Source: Variovorax paradoxus (GTDB lineage Bacteria > Pseudomonadota > Gammaproteobacteria > Burkholderiales > Burkholderiaceae_C). From it: DNA of 64,000 nucleotides. The stretch is from assembly GCF_024734665.1 (NCBI RefSeq), contig NZ_CP102931.1, forward strand, positions 4,586,001-4,650,000. The letters run 5' to 3'. The position numbers were made by a program, and so were the translations under genes. How positions within the stretch are numbered: the first letter of the stretch is position 1; each line of letters begins with the position of its first letter. Shown here one piece after another: positions 1 through 8,733 of the stretch. The notes below the pieces were generated by a model. The model ran no database searches. It was not told the DNA's origin and worked only from the letters and a program-made list of their open reading frames with translations.

Positions 1-24
1 GATCTCGATGGGAGGACGGGACAT
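1..24 (-). CDS. Possible 5' end of a gene cut by the left edge
   Basis: An ATG at 24 reading leftward gives eight open codons (M-S-R-P-P-I-E-I) to the window edge. The Bug-type gene upstream has the same orientation, so this could be the next gene of that unit. No clear Shine-Dalgarno sequence precedes it and eight codons cannot identify a product. Confidence 0.3.
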
Positions 25-175
25 GGTCGGGCAAAGGTATTCAGGAACGCAGATGACCGCACCTTAGCGCATCCGGGGCCTGCCCAAGGCACGGAAACGG
101 CCGGTTGGCTGACTTGCACATCGTTGCGATGTGCCACCGTGCAGCTGCCTTGGCAGGCGACTGTTTGACTGTTTG

Positions 176-1168
176 TTACTCGGCCTTGATGCCCACGGCC
201 TTCACGATCTGCGCATAGCGCTCGTATTCGGCCGCCACCTGCGTCTGGAATTGGCGTTGCGGATGGCCCGTGGCTTCGATGCCCTGCACCGCGAGTTCTG
301 CACGGGCGGCCGGAGCCTGCACGATGCGCCCCGCCTCCGCCGCGATGGCGTCGAGTACCGGCTGCGGCGTTCGCGCCGGCGCGAACAGCCCGAACCATGT
401 GCCCGAGCGGTAGCCCGCATAGCTTTCGCCCACGGTCGGCACTTCGGGCAGCAGCGCATGGCGCCTCTCGCCGCTGGTGCCCAGCGCCACCAGCCGGCCG
501 CTGCGGATGTGCGGCAGCGCGGGGCCGACCGCGATGAACATCACGTCGACCTGCCCCGCGATCACGTCCTGCATGCCCAGCGGGCCGCCACGGTACGGGA
601 TGTGCGTGACGTAGATGCCGGCCTTCTGCTTCAGCAGCTCCATGCTCAACTGCTGCGGGCTGCCGTTGCCGGCCGAGGCGTAGTTGATGCGCCCAGGGTG
701 GGCCTTGGCCGCACGAACGAAGTCGGCCACCGTGTGGAAGCCGGTCTTCGGGTTGGCGACCAGCACGAAGTCGATCTGCCCGAGCGATACCACCGGCACC
801 AGGTCGCGCCGGGCGTCGTAGGGCAAGCCGGCTTGGATGTTGGGGAGGATGGTGATGGGGCCGTCCGCGCCCACCAGCAGTGAGTAGCCGTCGGGCTGCG
901 CCTTGGCCAGCCCGTCGGCGGCCAGGATGCCGGCCGCGCCGGCGCGGTTGTCGACCACCACCGGCTGCTTCCATTGCTCCGACAGGCGCTGCGCCAGGTA
1001 GCGCGCCAGCACGTCGGGCGAACTGCCGGGTGTGTTCGCGACCGTGATGTGCACGGGCTTCGACGGATAGGCGGCCGCCGATTGCGCCTGCGCGGCCACG
1101 GTCAACGAAGCGCAGGCCCACAGGGCAAGGACCGGCTTGAGCAGCTTCGACAGGAAATGGGCACGCAT
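176..1168 (-). CDS. Bug-family (TTT) periplasmic solute-binding protein
   Basis: This 330-residue protein belongs to the Bug/TctC family of periplasmic receptors, which bind small carboxylates or similar ligands and are greatly expanded in Burkholderiales. The start at 1168 gives a typical Sec signal peptide (MRAHFLSK, a hydrophobic core, then a site near AQAQ) followed by the family opening YPSKPVHITVANTPG. The usual Pro-Gly-Gly of the ligand loop reads TPGSSPD here. HIPYRGG and the C-terminal half also match the family. An upstream in-frame ATG at 1291 would add 41 residues before the signal peptide and is unlikely. No TctA or TctB permease gene lies nearby, so it may borrow a permease or act as a sensor. 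The ligand is unknown. Confidence 0.93.
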   Translation of the reverse strand: MRAHFLSKLLKPVLALWACASLTVAAQAQSAAAYPSKPVHITVANTPGSSPDVLARYLAQRLSEQWKQPVVVDNRAGAAGILAADGLAKAQPDGYSLLVGADGPITILPNIQAGLPYDARRDLVPVVSLGQIDFVLVANPKTGFHTVADFVRAAKAHPGRINYASAGNGSPQQLSMELLKQKAGIYVTHIPYRGGPLGMQDVIAGQVDVMFIAVGPALPHIRSGRLVALGTSGERRHALLPEVPTVGESYAGYRSGTWFGLFAPARTPQPVLDAIAAEAGRIVQAPAARAELAVQGIEATGHPQRQFQTQVAAEYERYAQIVKAVGIKAE

Positions 1169-1346
1169 GGCGAACTTTCGGTTGCAGGAGGCAAAGCGCG
1201 CGATTCTGTCGCGCCCTCGCCCGCAAGCGAACGACCCATTTGTCAGATGCTTAGGCTGGTTCCGGCATATGCAGCGCTCCCAGTTCGCCATCGCCTCGCC
1301 CCATCAGGCGGGCGATTCGACCCCTCTCTACCCCGTGCACCCCGGA

Positions 1347-1363
1347 ATGCAACACAATGGCGT
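1347..1363 (+). promoter_or_regulatory. Zur-like box in front of the Fur-family gene
   Basis: ATGCAACACAATGGCGT matches 14 of 17 positions of the palindromic core at 3071-3087. The left half ATGCAAC is identical and the right half is degenerate. It ends 16 nt before the chosen start at 1380, which suits autoregulation. Inference from sequence likeness only. Confidence 0.4.
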
Positions 1364-1379
1364 TTCGCAAGAAGACCGC

Positions 1380-1853
1380 ATGAAGACAACGACCTCGCAC
1401 CCGAAGCCCCCTCGCGCCGCCCCATTCGACAGCGAAGCGCTGCTGCGCGACAGCGGCCTGCGCGTGACCCGCGCCGCGCAGACCGTGCTCGAACTGATCG
1501 AACACAGCTCGCAACCCCTGACGCACGAGGAAGTCGCCTCGGCCTACACCACCGCCACCGGCGAAACGCCCGACCGCGTGACGGTCTACCGCGTGCTCGA
1601 CCGGCTTGTCGAGGCCGGCCTGTGCGACCGCCGCGTGGGCCCCGACCGCGTCAACCGCTTCTCGCGCCATGTGGAGGCCGAGTCGGGCAACACCTTCGAA
1701 TGCGACCAGTGCCACAAGGTGCTGGCGCTGCCTTCGGACCCGGAGCTGCCGAAGGTGATGGGCCGTCTTGGCCGTGCGCTGCGCAAGCAGGGCATCGACA
1801 CCCGCCACACTGCGCTGACCCTTCACGGCACCTGCGGCGACTGCGCCCGCTAA
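1380..1853 (+). CDS. Fur-family transcriptional repressor, probably Zur type
   Basis: The 157-residue protein has the Fur layout: an N-terminal winged helix (about residues 20-85, with a recognition-helix region around TPDRVTVYRVLDRLVEAG) and a C-terminal metal-binding and dimerisation domain. Two Cys-x2-Cys pairs are visible, C108/C111 (ECDQC) and C152/C155 (TCGDC), as in structural zinc sites of this family. The ECDQCHKV stretch resembles Zur more than Fur. The converging neighbour is a COG0523 zinc GTPase, and Zur-like boxes lie before both genes, so zinc-dependent repression is inferred. The start at 1380 follows GAAGA; an alternative ATG at 1347 would add 11 residues and lies inside the putative operator. 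Confidence 0.9.
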   Translation: MKTTTSHPKPPRAAPFDSEALLRDSGLRVTRAAQTVLELIEHSSQPLTHEEVASAYTTATGETPDRVTVYRVLDRLVEAGLCDRRVGPDRVNRFSRHVEAESGNTFECDQCHKVLALPSDPELPKVMGRLGRALRKQGIDTRHTALTLHGTCGDCAR

Positions 1854-1860
1854 GCTGTTC

Positions 1861-3054
<1,194 letters not shown>

Positions 3055-3064
3055 TGGGCAGGCT

Positions 3065-3094
3065 CCATATATGCAACATAATTGCATTATATGG
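3065..3094. promoter_or_regulatory. Zur-like operator 1, imperfect 30-bp palindrome
   Basis: The core ATGCAACATAATTGCAT at 3071-3087 has perfect 6-bp arms (ATGCAA/TTGCAT) around a 5-nt spacer. Flanking CCATAT and ATATGG extend the symmetry with a one-base offset. It lies 10-40 nt upstream of the GTPase start, where a repressor would block transcription. AT content is far above the surroundings. Assignment to Zur is inferred from the neighbouring gene pair. Confidence 0.6.
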
Positions 3095-3097
3095 ATC

Positions 3098-3116
3098 AAC
3101 GCAACCTTGTTGCGTT
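3098..3116. promoter_or_regulatory. Zur-like operator 2
   Basis: AACGCAACCTTGTTGCGTT is a perfect 7-bp inverted repeat (AACGCAA/TTGCGTT) with a 5-nt spacer. It shares the GCAAC-n3-rTTGC design with operator 1; the two centres are 28 bp apart. It lies between the GTPase and the divergent acetyltransferase gene and could control either or both. Confidence 0.5.
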
Positions 3117-3164
3117 TTATGCCAACCCCTCCCCGGAGCCAGCCGTTCGCCTACCATCAGGAAG

Positions 3165-3752
3165 ATGTCCTCGGAACCCTGCACGCCCTTGCAACTCGTC
3201 TGGCCTTCGCACGAACACCTCCCTGGCTACATCGCCGCGCTGGAACGCGGCTGGTCGCCCAACAACCTTCGGCCCGAAGCCGGCCAGGAAGAACTGGCGC
3301 AGATCCACGCCGACCCCGAACGCTTTCTGGCCAGCCTAGTCGACCCCGAAGCCAAGGGCCCGCCAGTCACGCTGCCCGGCGGAGGCACCGTGCCCCGCCT
3401 GCCAGGCTACCGGCGCTGGATGTGGGACGGCGAGTTCTGCGGCAGCATTCAGCTGCGCTGGCAGCCTGGCACCAACGCCCTGCCCATCTACTGCCTTGGC
3501 CACATCGGCTACGGCGTGGTCCCGTGGAAGAGCGGCCGGGGCTACGCCAAGGCTGCGCTGCGCGCGCTGCTGCCCGAGGCGCGCACCAGGGGCCTCGATC
3601 ACGTTGAGATCACGACCAGCCCCGAAAACCTCGCCTCGCAGCAGGTGATCCGCGCCAACGGCGGCCTGCTGGTGGAAGAGTTCGTCAAGCTACCCGAGCT
3701 CGGCGGCACGCCTGAACTGCGCTTTCGCATCGACGTGCGGGAGCTCCGGTAG
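3165..3752 (+). CDS. GNAT-family N-acetyltransferase
   Basis: A 195-residue single-domain acetyltransferase. The acetyl-CoA-binding region is around residues 115-160 (HIGYGVVPWKSGRGYAKAA, a variant of the Q/RxxGxG/A loop, then ALLPEARTRGLDHVEI and a SQQVIRANGG motif). It resembles stand-alone GNATs that modify small molecules or peptide N-termini; the substrate is unknown. The start at 3165 has GGAAG just upstream. It is divergent from the zinc GTPase with the Zur-like boxes between, so zinc control is possible but unproven. The gene ends 2 nt before the converging SDR gene. Confidence 0.85.
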   Translation: MSSEPCTPLQLVWPSHEHLPGYIAALERGWSPNNLRPEAGQEELAQIHADPERFLASLVDPEAKGPPVTLPGGGTVPRLPGYRRWMWDGEFCGSIQLRWQPGTNALPIYCLGHIGYGVVPWKSGRGYAKAALRALLPEARTRGLDHVEITTSPENLASQQVIRANGGLLVEEFVKLPELGGTPELRFRIDVRELR

Positions 3753-3754
3753 CG

Positions 3755-4651
3755 CTACATCTCGAAGGCCTCGACCTGCCTGCCGTCGATGTCGGTAAAG
3801 CCGTATTCGCGCGCTAGGTCGGCCACGCGCAGCACCTCGCCGCTCTTGTCCATCACCCGCGCATCGCCGGCCAGCGCCGCGATCGCCCGTCCCAGGTAGC
3901 GCGGCGACTCGGTGCGCGCCAGCGCGGGCCGCTCATGCCAGTGCGCCTCGTCGGTCTTGTGGCCGGCCAGCACGAACTCGGTGCGCATCCAGCCGGGGGA
4001 CACGGCAATGGAAGCGACGCCGTGCGGCCTCAGGTCTTGCGCCATGCCGAAAGCCAGCCGGGTCATCGAGGCCTTGGCAAGGTCATAGAAGAGGTTGCCC
4101 CGCAGGTAGTTGCCGCGGTCCCAGAAGGTGGTGGTGGTGATCAGGCCCTTCTTTCGTCGCGCCATCAGCGGCGCAGCACATCGGCTGGCCACGAGGTGGT
4201 TGCGCACGCCGCGGTCGAACATCGAATCCCAGTTCGACAGCGGGTGCTCCCAGAAAGGCGCTTCGAACACGCCGTTGAAGGTCTCGTGGCCGCCCCATGC
4301 GTTGTTCACCAGCAGGTCGATGCGGCCTGCCTCGCGCTCCACGCGAGCGAAGAGCGCCGCCACTTCTTCTTCGCGGGTGTGGTCGCACTGCACGGCGATG
4401 CCGTGCCCGCCCATGCGGGTGAGTTCGTCTGCGGTGTCGTCGATGCTGCCGGGCACGGCCTGCATGTCGGACAAGGCCAGCAACTGGCCGTAGGTTTGCG
4501 CGGGCTGTTCGCGTGTGCTGCGCCCGGTGACGTACACCGTGGCTCCGGCGGCGCCCAGTTCCATCGCGATGCCGCGCCCGGCTCCCCGACTCGCGCCAGT
4601 CACCACCGCCACGCAGTCCTTCAACGGGCGCTGGGTTTTTTCGTTCTGCAT
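3755..4651 (-). CDS. SDR-family oxidoreductase, DHRS1-like
   Basis: The 298-residue protein has a Rossmann fold with the cofactor motif TGASRGAGRG (near residues 18-27), the NNAWGG motif replacing the usual NNAG, and the catalytic pair Y-x3-K in FYDLAKAS. The stretch where the catalytic Ser normally sits reads ITTTTFWDRG, so a Thr may take its place. The length and the NNAWGG motif match DHRS1-like dehydrogenases. It lies 54 nt downstream of an AraC regulator on the same strand and may be co-transcribed with it. The substrate is unknown. Confidence 0.88.
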   Translation of the reverse strand: MQNEKTQRPLKDCVAVVTGASRGAGRGIAMELGAAGATVYVTGRSTREQPAQTYGQLLALSDMQAVPGSIDDTADELTRMGGHGIAVQCDHTREEEVAALFARVEREAGRIDLLVNNAWGGHETFNGVFEAPFWEHPLSNWDSMFDRGVRNHLVASRCAAPLMARRKKGLITTTTFWDRGNYLRGNLFYDLAKASMTRLAFGMAQDLRPHGVASIAVSPGWMRTEFVLAGHKTDEAHWHERPALARTESPRYLGRAIAALAGDARVMDKSGEVLRVADLAREYGFTDIDGRQVEAFEM

Positions 4652-4705
4652 GTTCGGTTGCTCCTTCGATCTGCCTGTGCAAGAGCCGACGAAGATAGTG
4701 CGCGC

Positions 4706-5581
4706 TCAACGCGCCGTCTTGGAAGAACCCGAAACGGCGTGCCCCATGAACTCGGTCGGCGTGACGCCGCAGAGCGCGCGGAACTCGTTGACCAGGTGCG
4801 ACTGGTCGTAGAAGCCGCTCTCCAGCGCAACATCGGCCCACGCGGGCGACGACTGCATCCGCAGCGCGCGCAGACAACCATGCATGCGCGCGAGCCGGCT
4901 CCAGGCGCGCGGCGAAAGGCCCACGTGGGCATGAAAGAGCTGCTGCAGGCGCCGTTCGCCAACGCCGACGGCCGTTGCCACCTCGCGCAAGGAGCGACGC
5001 CCACCGGATGCGGCGATGAGTTGCGCAGCACGCATAGCGACAGCTGCGTTGCCTGCTGCGACGTCACTGTCGCGAAGCCGGCGTTGCAGAACGGCGTGCA
5101 ACAGCGTCACTCGTGCTGCGTCGTTCGGCGCCTCGGCCATGCGCCCGAGCAGCTCGGTGCCTTCGCCATGCCACAGCGCATCGAGGTGCAAGGCGCTGCC
5201 GCCGATCTCGCCCACTGGCAACCCCAGCAGCGCAGCGGCGGCGCCAGGGCGCAGGGTGACGGAGAGCCCCTCTACCTTGCGCCGCATGCGCACCACCACA
5301 GGCGCCGCCGAGGCGCCAATGGCTTCCACCGCCAGCCCCTCACCTTCACCGGCGGAAGGCGCATCGCCGAGGTTGAACACCAGCCGCACCGCGCCATCGG
5401 GCAACACGCGCTCGCGCACCTCGTGGCCATTGGCAAAGGTCTCGCGGTACAGCAGGATGTGCGAGACATGCGCCCGCAGCGCCGCCCCCACGGGAAACGC
5501 GCGCAACGTACCGGCCGGCACGCCCGATTCCGGCCCGTGCAACGGGTCGTCGTCGAGGCGCAGGAAGAGGCGTTCGGCCAT
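4706..5581 (-). CDS. AraC-family transcriptional regulator
   Basis: A 291-residue regulator with an N-terminal sensing domain of the DUF6597 type (residues about 1-170) and a C-terminal AraC double helix-turn-helix. The first helix pair is in SLREVATAVGVGERRLQQLF and the second around WADVALESGFYDQSHLVNEF, ending in the typical GVTPTEF. The start at 5581 gives MAERLFLRLDDDP; the longer ORF upstream overlaps the divergent GST region and has no family similarity. The SDR gene follows on the same strand and is the likely target or operon partner. Confidence 0.88.
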   Translation of the reverse strand: MAERLFLRLDDDPLHGPESGVPAGTLRAFPVGAALRAHVSHILLYRETFANGHEVRERVLPDGAVRLVFNLGDAPSAGEGEGLAVEAIGASAAPVVVRMRRKVEGLSVTLRPGAAAALLGLPVGEIGGSALHLDALWHGEGTELLGRMAEAPNDAARVTLLHAVLQRRLRDSDVAAGNAAVAMRAAQLIAASGGRRSLREVATAVGVGERRLQQLFHAHVGLSPRAWSRLARMHGCLRALRMQSSPAWADVALESGFYDQSHLVNEFRALCGVTPTEFMGHAVSGSSKTAR

Positions 5582-5664
5582 GGCCGCCCATTGTGATGAA
5601 AACCCCGCCCGGGAGCGAGCCGGCCACGGTCGCGGAAAATCGGCCGCTTCGCCTGCACACACGA

Positions 5665-6321
5665 ATGCCCGCCACCGCCCTCCCCGTCCTCTATTCGTTC
5701 CGCCGCTGCCCCTATGCGATGCGGGCCCGGCTCGCACTGGTCGCGAGCGGCCAGCACTGCGAGCTGCGCGAGGTGGTGCTGAAGAACAAGCCGGCCGAGA
5801 TGCTGGCGGCCTCACCCAAGGGCACGGTGCCCGTGCTGCTGACCGAAGACGGCACGGTGCTGGAGCAGAGCCTCGACGTGATGCTCTGGGCCCTGCAGCG
5901 CAACGATCCGCTGCGCTGGCTGCAGCCCGACGCGGGCACGCTGCAGGACATGCTCACGCTGGTCGCCGCCTGCGACGACGACTTCAAGCCCCAGCTCGAC
6001 CGTTACAAGTACCCCGACCGGCATGCCGATGGCGGCGAACCCGCACGTGAGCGTGGCGCCCGGTTCCTGCGCGACCTCGAAGCCAGGCTGTCGGCTTCGC
6101 CCTACCTGACCGGAGCGCACGCCACACTGGCCGATGCCGCCGTCATGCCCTTCGTGCGCCAGTTCGCGATGGTCGAGCCCGCATGGTTCGATGCACAGCC
6201 CTGGCCGCGCCTGCAAACGTGGCTGTCTGGCTGGACCGCCTCCGGCCTGTTCGAGCGCGCCATGTACAAGTACACGCCGTGGAAGGCCGGCGATGCCGGC
6301 GTCAGCTTTCCGCCGCTATAG
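5665..6321 (+). CDS. Glutathione S-transferase family protein with catalytic Cys
   Basis: The 218-residue protein has an N-terminal thioredoxin-like domain and an all-helical C-terminal domain. FRRCPYAMRAR puts a cysteine (C15) at the catalytic position, as in omega-type GSTs and dehydroascorbate reductases, which favour glutathionylation and thiol-transfer reactions over classical conjugation. PKGTVPVL is the glutathione-binding cis-Pro loop. The start at 5665 (MPATALPVLYSFRRCPY) fits the family; the ATGs at 5593 and 5596 would add 23-24 non-conserved residues. It ends directly against the converging LysR gene. Confidence 0.88.
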   Translation: MPATALPVLYSFRRCPYAMRARLALVASGQHCELREVVLKNKPAEMLAASPKGTVPVLLTEDGTVLEQSLDVMLWALQRNDPLRWLQPDAGTLQDMLTLVAACDDDFKPQLDRYKYPDRHADGGEPARERGARFLRDLEARLSASPYLTGAHATLADAAVMPFVRQFAMVEPAWFDAQPWPRLQTWLSGWTASGLFERAMYKYTPWKAGDAGVSFPPL

Positions 6322-7224
6322 CTAGCCGCTCATCGCCACTGCCGAGGCCCGCTGGATGCATTCGACGAAGTGCTGCGCGGCCGGCGTCAGCAGTTGCCCC
6401 CGGCGCTTGATGACGCTGACGCTCAGCATGGGCAGCTCTTCCTCGATCTCCACGCGCCGGATGCCGTGGCGCTTGAAGGTCAGCGTTGCCAGCGGCTCCA
6501 CGAACAGGCCGACCAGGTCCATCTGCCCGACCAGCGCCAGCGCCACCGTGACCGACTGCCCCTGGATCACCCGCGCCGGCGGCGGCAGGCCCAGCGGCAG
6601 CAGCGGCGACACGGCCTCGCGGCCGCTGAAATGGTCGTCGCCCGGAAGAATCCACTCGGCCTTGTAGAGCTCGCGGATCGAGCGGCTCGCGCGCAGCGGA
6701 TGACGCTCACGCAGTCCCACCACCAGCCTCACCGGAAAGAGCTCCATTGCCTCGAACTGCGGATCGAGCCGGCCCGGCACCACGTGCGCCACCGCAAAGT
6801 CGAGCGAGCCCTCGCGCAGGCGCCCCAGCATCCAGGGCAGCACCGTTTCGCTGAACTGCACGTCGACTGCCGGCAGACGCGCGTGGAAGTCCTTGAACGC
6901 GGCCGGCAGCACCGTGAGCGCGAACGAGGTGCTGACGGCCAGCGAGACCTTGCCCGTGAGCCCGTCGCGGATCTGCGCGATCTCCTCGCGTGCGCGCTGC
7001 ATGTCGGCCAGCAGCAGCCGCGCGCGCGGCGCAAAGGCCTTGCCGAACTCGGTGAGCCGCACGCCCTTGACGCTGCGCTCTACCAACGGCGCGCCGACTT
7101 CGCGTTCGAGCTCGCGCACGATCTTCGTCACGGCCGGCTGCGAAATGCCCAGCACGCGGGCCGCAGCGCGAATGCTCATCTGCTCGACCACCGCCACGAA
7201 GGCGTGCAACTGATTGGGTTTCAT
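6322..7224 (-). CDS. LysR-family transcriptional regulator
   Basis: A 300-residue LysR regulator with the N-terminal winged helix-turn-helix (residues 3-62, AARVLGISQPAVTKIVRELE) and a periplasmic-binding-protein-like effector domain. The closing HFVECIQRAS is typical of the GbpR/CbpA-like branch. It is transcribed away from the MFS and DUF2817 hydrolase genes, the classic arrangement for a LysR activator and its target. The start at 7224 (MKPNQLHAF) is preferred over the ATG three codons upstream. Confidence 0.93.
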   Translation of the reverse strand: MKPNQLHAFVAVVEQMSIRAAARVLGISQPAVTKIVRELEREVGAPLVERSVKGVRLTEFGKAFAPRARLLLADMQRAREEIAQIRDGLTGKVSLAVSTSFALTVLPAAFKDFHARLPAVDVQFSETVLPWMLGRLREGSLDFAVAHVVPGRLDPQFEAMELFPVRLVVGLRERHPLRASRSIRELYKAEWILPGDDHFSGREAVSPLLPLGLPPPARVIQGQSVTVALALVGQMDLVGLFVEPLATLTFKRHGIRRVEIEEELPMLSVSVIKRRGQLLTPAAQHFVECIQRASAVAMSG

Positions 7225-7272
7225 GACAACCAAAAGTTATCTTTGACGCCCAATTATTGTCTTTTCATGACA
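7219..7272. promoter_or_regulatory. Divergent LysR-MFS control region with a 10-bp direct repeat
   Basis: TTTCATGACA occurs twice, at 7219-7228 and 7263-7272, 44 bp apart, in the AT-rich gap between the LysR and MFS genes. The first copy overlaps the LysR start codon. LysR proteins commonly bind two sites in such gaps. The repeats are visible; binding is inference. Confidence 0.3.
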
Positions 7273-7358
7273 GCAGTGAGTCTCTAGCATCCGGCGCGGT
7301 CAGTGCGTAGATACCTTCGACCGACATCCTCGAAAAGCAAAGCCAACACTGGAGAGAC

Positions 7359-8693
7359 ATGAGCACCCCAAGCAAGCAGCCCTCGCCGTCCTCATCCCCC
7401 GCTCGCCCGGCGCGCAGGCGCCAGACCATCGTGGCCACCACCATCGGCAACGGGCTGGAGTTCTTCGACTTCACCGTCTACGGCTTTCTGGCATTGGTGA
7501 TCGGCAAGCTGTTCTTCCCGACCTTCAATTCGTACGGACAGCTGCTGCTGACGGTGGCCAGCTTCGGCGTGGGCTTCATCATGCGGCCGCTGGGCGGCAT
7601 CGTGATCGGCGCGTATGCCGACCGCGCGGGCCGCAAGAAGGCCATGACGCTCACGATCTTCCTGATGGCGCTGGGCTGCGCGTTGATCGCCTTCACGCCC
7701 ACGTATGCGGCCATCGGCGTGGCGGCGCCCGTCGTCATCGTGCTGGCGCGGCTCATCCAGGGCTTCTCGGCCGGCGGCGAAGTGGGTGCATCGACCACGC
7801 TGCTGGTCGAGCACGCCACGCCGTCCAACCGCGGCTACATGGCGAGCTGGCAGTTCGCGAGCCAGGGCCTGGGCGTGATGCTCGGTGCTGTCGTGGTGGG
7901 CCTGCTGACCTTCACGCTGTCGACGGAATCGATGCAGAGCTGGGGCTGGCGCGTGCCCTTCATCATCGGCATGCTGATTGCGCCGGTGGGCATGTACATC
8001 CGCCGCCACCTGGAAGAGTCGCTGCACATCTCGCCGGAAGCCGCCGCTGCACCGCGCGAGAGCAGCCTGAAGATCGTCTGCACGCAGCACGGCAAGACGG
8101 TGCTGGCCGCGATTCTTTCGCTGGTGGGCGGCACCACGGCCGCATATGTCGTCACGTTCTACATGCCGACGTATGCCGTGCGCGAGCTTGGCTTCACGCC
8201 ATCGGTAGCGCTGTTTGGCGCCGCGCTCACCGGGCTGATCTCGTTCGCCTTCGCGCCCTTTGTCGGCAAGCTGTCGGACGTGGTGGGCCGCAAGCCGCTC
8301 ATCGTCTGGAGCCGCATCGCGCTGGCGATCCTGATCTACCCGGGCTTCCTGTGGCTCAACGCCTCGCCTACGCCGACGGTGCTGTTCGTCGTGCTCGGCG
8401 TGTTCAGCTTCGGCCTGGTGGTGCAGACGGTGCCCGGCATCACGATGCTGCCGGAGATGTTTCCGAAGGCGGTGCGCGCCAGCGGCATGTCGCTGGTGTA
8501 CAGCGTGGGCGTGGCGCTGTTCGGCGGCTTCGCGCCCTTCATCAGCACCTGGCTGCTCAACGCCACGGGCAGCAAGCTCGCACCGGCCTGGTACCTTGTG
8601 GCGATGACGGTGGTCTCGCTGATCGGCCTGCTCTGGCTGCGCGACCATACGGGCCGCGACATCGATGCCGTGGGCGCCCACGCAACGGCCTGA
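7359..8693 (+). CDS. MFS transporter, metabolite:H+ symporter (MHS) type
   Basis: A 444-residue inner-membrane carrier with about 12 hydrophobic segments. The opening GNGLEFFDFTVYGF and the loop 2-3 motif GAYADRAGRKKAM are typical of MHS symporters such as those for dicarboxylates, shikimate, proline or aromatic acids. FSAGGEVGASTTLLVEH is the conserved TM4 region. GGAGAG lies just before the ATG. The M14/DUF2817 hydrolase gene begins 40 nt downstream, so the pair probably imports and cleaves one compound under LysR control. The substrate is unknown. Confidence 0.92.
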   Translation: MSTPSKQPSPSSSPARPARRRQTIVATTIGNGLEFFDFTVYGFLALVIGKLFFPTFNSYGQLLLTVASFGVGFIMRPLGGIVIGAYADRAGRKKAMTLTIFLMALGCALIAFTPTYAAIGVAAPVVIVLARLIQGFSAGGEVGASTTLLVEHATPSNRGYMASWQFASQGLGVMLGAVVVGLLTFTLSTESMQSWGWRVPFIIGMLIAPVGMYIRRHLEESLHISPEAAAAPRESSLKIVCTQHGKTVLAAILSLVGGTTAAYVVTFYMPTYAVRELGFTPSVALFGAALTGLISFAFAPFVGKLSDVVGRKPLIVWSRIALAILIYPGFLWLNASPTPTVLFVVLGVFSFGLVVQTVPGITMLPEMFPKAVRASGMSLVYSVGVALFGGFAPFISTWLLNATGSKLAPAWYLVAMTVVSLIGLLWLRDHTGRDIDAVGAHATA

Positions 8694-8733
8694 CGACTTT
8701 CCTCACCATTCCACGCACAGGAGCCCCCACCTC

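Noticed and set aside
131..883. 250-codon ORF opposite the first Bug gene
   Set aside because: Antisense shadow with His/Arg-rich composition and no recognisable domain.
1347..1379. Alternative upstream start for the Fur-family repressor
   Set aside because: The added 11 residues are not typical for the family and the DNA matches the operator core instead.
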